A stretch of DNA of 14,626 bases from assembly GCA_934277865.1 (NCBI GenBank), contig CAKQVW010000033.1:1-14626 (forward strand), given 5' to 3'. Positions 13,767-14,626 of the stretch are shown here, piece after piece. The notes under the pieces are model-generated. The model saw nothing but the letters and a program-made list of their open reading frames with translations, did not search any database and was not told the origin of the DNA. A program made the translations under genes and the position numbers. Within the stretch, counting starts at the first letter, position 1. Each line of letters begins with the position of its first letter. The DNA is from an uncultured Pseudobdellovibrionaceae bacterium (GTDB taxonomy: Bacteria > Bdellovibrionota > Bdellovibrionia > Bdellovibrionales > JAMPXM01).

Positions 13767-14626
13767 ATGGTGCGGGAGAAGGTGCGACTTGCGCCCTACA
13801 CATCGTGGTTGGTCGGCGGGCCTGCCGACTTTTTTGTTGAGCCTCAAACCGAAACCGAGCTCGAGGCCGCCATTGTTTTTGGATGCAGCCAAGGTCTGCC
13901 GATCACGATCCTCGGTGGCGGCACCAACGTTTTGATTTCCGACAAGGGCATTCGGGGCCTTGTCATTGCGCTGAGGAAATTCAGCCACCTTACAGCTGAA
14001 GTTCGTGATTCTCGTCTTATTGTGGAAACGCTTGCGGGCACGTCAAAGTCTGAACTCTTGAGGGTTTTTCTTAAGCACAAACTGGAGCCCGCAGTTTTCC
14101 TTGCTGGACTGCCGGGCGATATCGGCGGTGGCGTCGTGATGAACGCCGGGATCGGGGAAGTGATAAAACCCCGCGAGTTTGTTGAGATCACGGATGCAGT
14201 TGAGATCTGGAGCTGGGACTCTGCCGGGAAAATTCAGAAGAAAAAGAAACTCGCAGCGGAACTTCAATGGAGCTATCGGCACTGTGAAGGCTGGCGCGAA
14301 GGGCGTGACGCGAGTTTGATTGCCAAAGTTTGGATCTCGTGGCCGGACCAACCCAAAGACGATGTCCTCGCTCGTGTGCGCGCGGCGAATCAGGTGCGCC
14401 TGACAAAACAACCGCTTGATATGCCGTCTTGTGGAAGTGTGTTTGTGAATCCTCCGGGGACCAGTGCGGGCCGGGCCGTGGAGGCCGCCGGGCTCAAGGG
14501 ATTTGCCATCGGCGGCGCCAAAGTCAGCGAAAAACACGCAAATTTCATCGTCAACACCGGGGCGGCAACGGCTGCTGAGATCTCGCAGGTGATTCAGCAC
14601 GTGCAGAAAACGGTCAAAACCCACTC
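13767..14626 (+). CDS. murB: UDP-N-acetylenolpyruvoylglucosamine reductase MurB (3' partial)
   Basis: MurB is the cytoplasmic FAD enzyme that uses NADPH to reduce UDP-GlcNAc-enolpyruvate to UDP-MurNAc, supplying MurC. The frame stays open to the window end. Counted from 13767 it shows YTSWLVGGPADFF (11-23, the FAD-binding start), GGGTNVLISDKG (50-61), PGDIGGGVVMNAG (116-128; usual form PGTVGGAxxMNAG), SYRHC (169-173, with the conserved Arg; most have YRxS), PSCGSVFVNP (220-229, with catalytic-type S224), GLKGFAIGG and SEKHANFIVN (254-263). This short-loop text fits the MurB subtype common outside Enterobacteria. I chose ATG 13767 for its Shine-Dalgarno; GTG 13740 would add nine residues and couple directly to murC. 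A C-terminal part is missing; judging from family length, most of the protein is present. Confidence 0.93.
   Translation, partial: MVREKVRLAPYTSWLVGGPADFFVEPQTETELEAAIVFGCSQGLPITILGGGTNVLISDKGIRGLVIALRKFSHLTAEVRDSRLIVETLAGTSKSELLRVFLKHKLEPAVFLAGLPGDIGGGVVMNAGIGEVIKPREFVEITDAVEIWSWDSAGKIQKKKKLAAELQWSYRHCEGWREGRDASLIAKVWISWPDQPKDDVLARVRAANQVRLTKQPLDMPSCGSVFVNPPGTSAGRAVEAAGLKGFAIGGAKVSEKHANFIVNTGAATAAEISQVIQHVQKTVKTH

Noticed and set aside
1..14626. CRISPR array, tRNA, insertion sequence or attachment site bounding the three-gene insert
   Set aside because: No regularly spaced repeats, cloverleaf, transposase or flanking direct repeats were seen by eye, and base composition of the insert looks like that of its neighbours, so recent transfer is not supported.

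Overview
The window is one strand-consistent stretch of a bacterial division and cell wall (dcw) cluster. All genes read on the + strand. In order they are murE (5' end missing), murF, mraY, murD, three genes that do not belong to the standard cluster, then ftsW, murG, murC and murB (3' end missing). MurE carries the DNPR motif typical of meso-diaminopimelate-adding enzymes, and the three extra proteins start with export signals. This points to a Gram-negative-type bacterium with DAP peptidoglycan. GC content looks a little above 50 % by eye (not computed). The layout and protein style would fit a Bdellovibrio-like or other deltaproteobacterial lineage, but nothing in the window proves it.

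Region 1 (1-5603) holds MurE, MurF, MraY and MurD. Together with MurC and MurB from region 3 they make UDP-MurNAc-pentapeptide and transfer phospho-MurNAc-pentapeptide to undecaprenyl phosphate (lipid I). murE and murF overlap by one base. A 153-base gap with an AT-rich patch precedes mraY and may hold a promoter. A strong rho-independent terminator (5630-5659) closes this block right after murD.

Region 2 (5660-9910) is the unusual part: three tightly packed, probably translationally coupled genes. Gene 1 (5803-7131) is an exported DUF2252-family protein, a family with kinase/aminoglycoside-phosphotransferase-like motifs. Gene 2 (7128-8336) is an unrecognised exported protein with one internal hydrophobic segment. 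Gene 3 (8351-9910) is an exported, cysteine-containing protein whose C-terminal half has motifs resembling the catalytic core of FAM20/PI4K/HipA-like kinases. Two kinase-fold-like proteins apparently sent out of the cytoplasm, with an unknown membrane partner, inside the dcw cluster is the best candidate here for an undescribed system.

Region 3 (9947-14626) holds ftsW, murG, murC and murB, joined by overlaps or abutting ends. ftsW starts only 36 bases after gene 3 with no terminator between, so the second half of the dcw cluster is probably transcribed from a promoter ahead of the three extra genes. A perfect GC-rich hairpin followed by a T run lies inside the early ftsW coding sequence and could act as an attenuator. 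No tRNA, rRNA, CRISPR array, insertion sequence or long repeat was seen. No gene-free stretch exceeds 200 bases.
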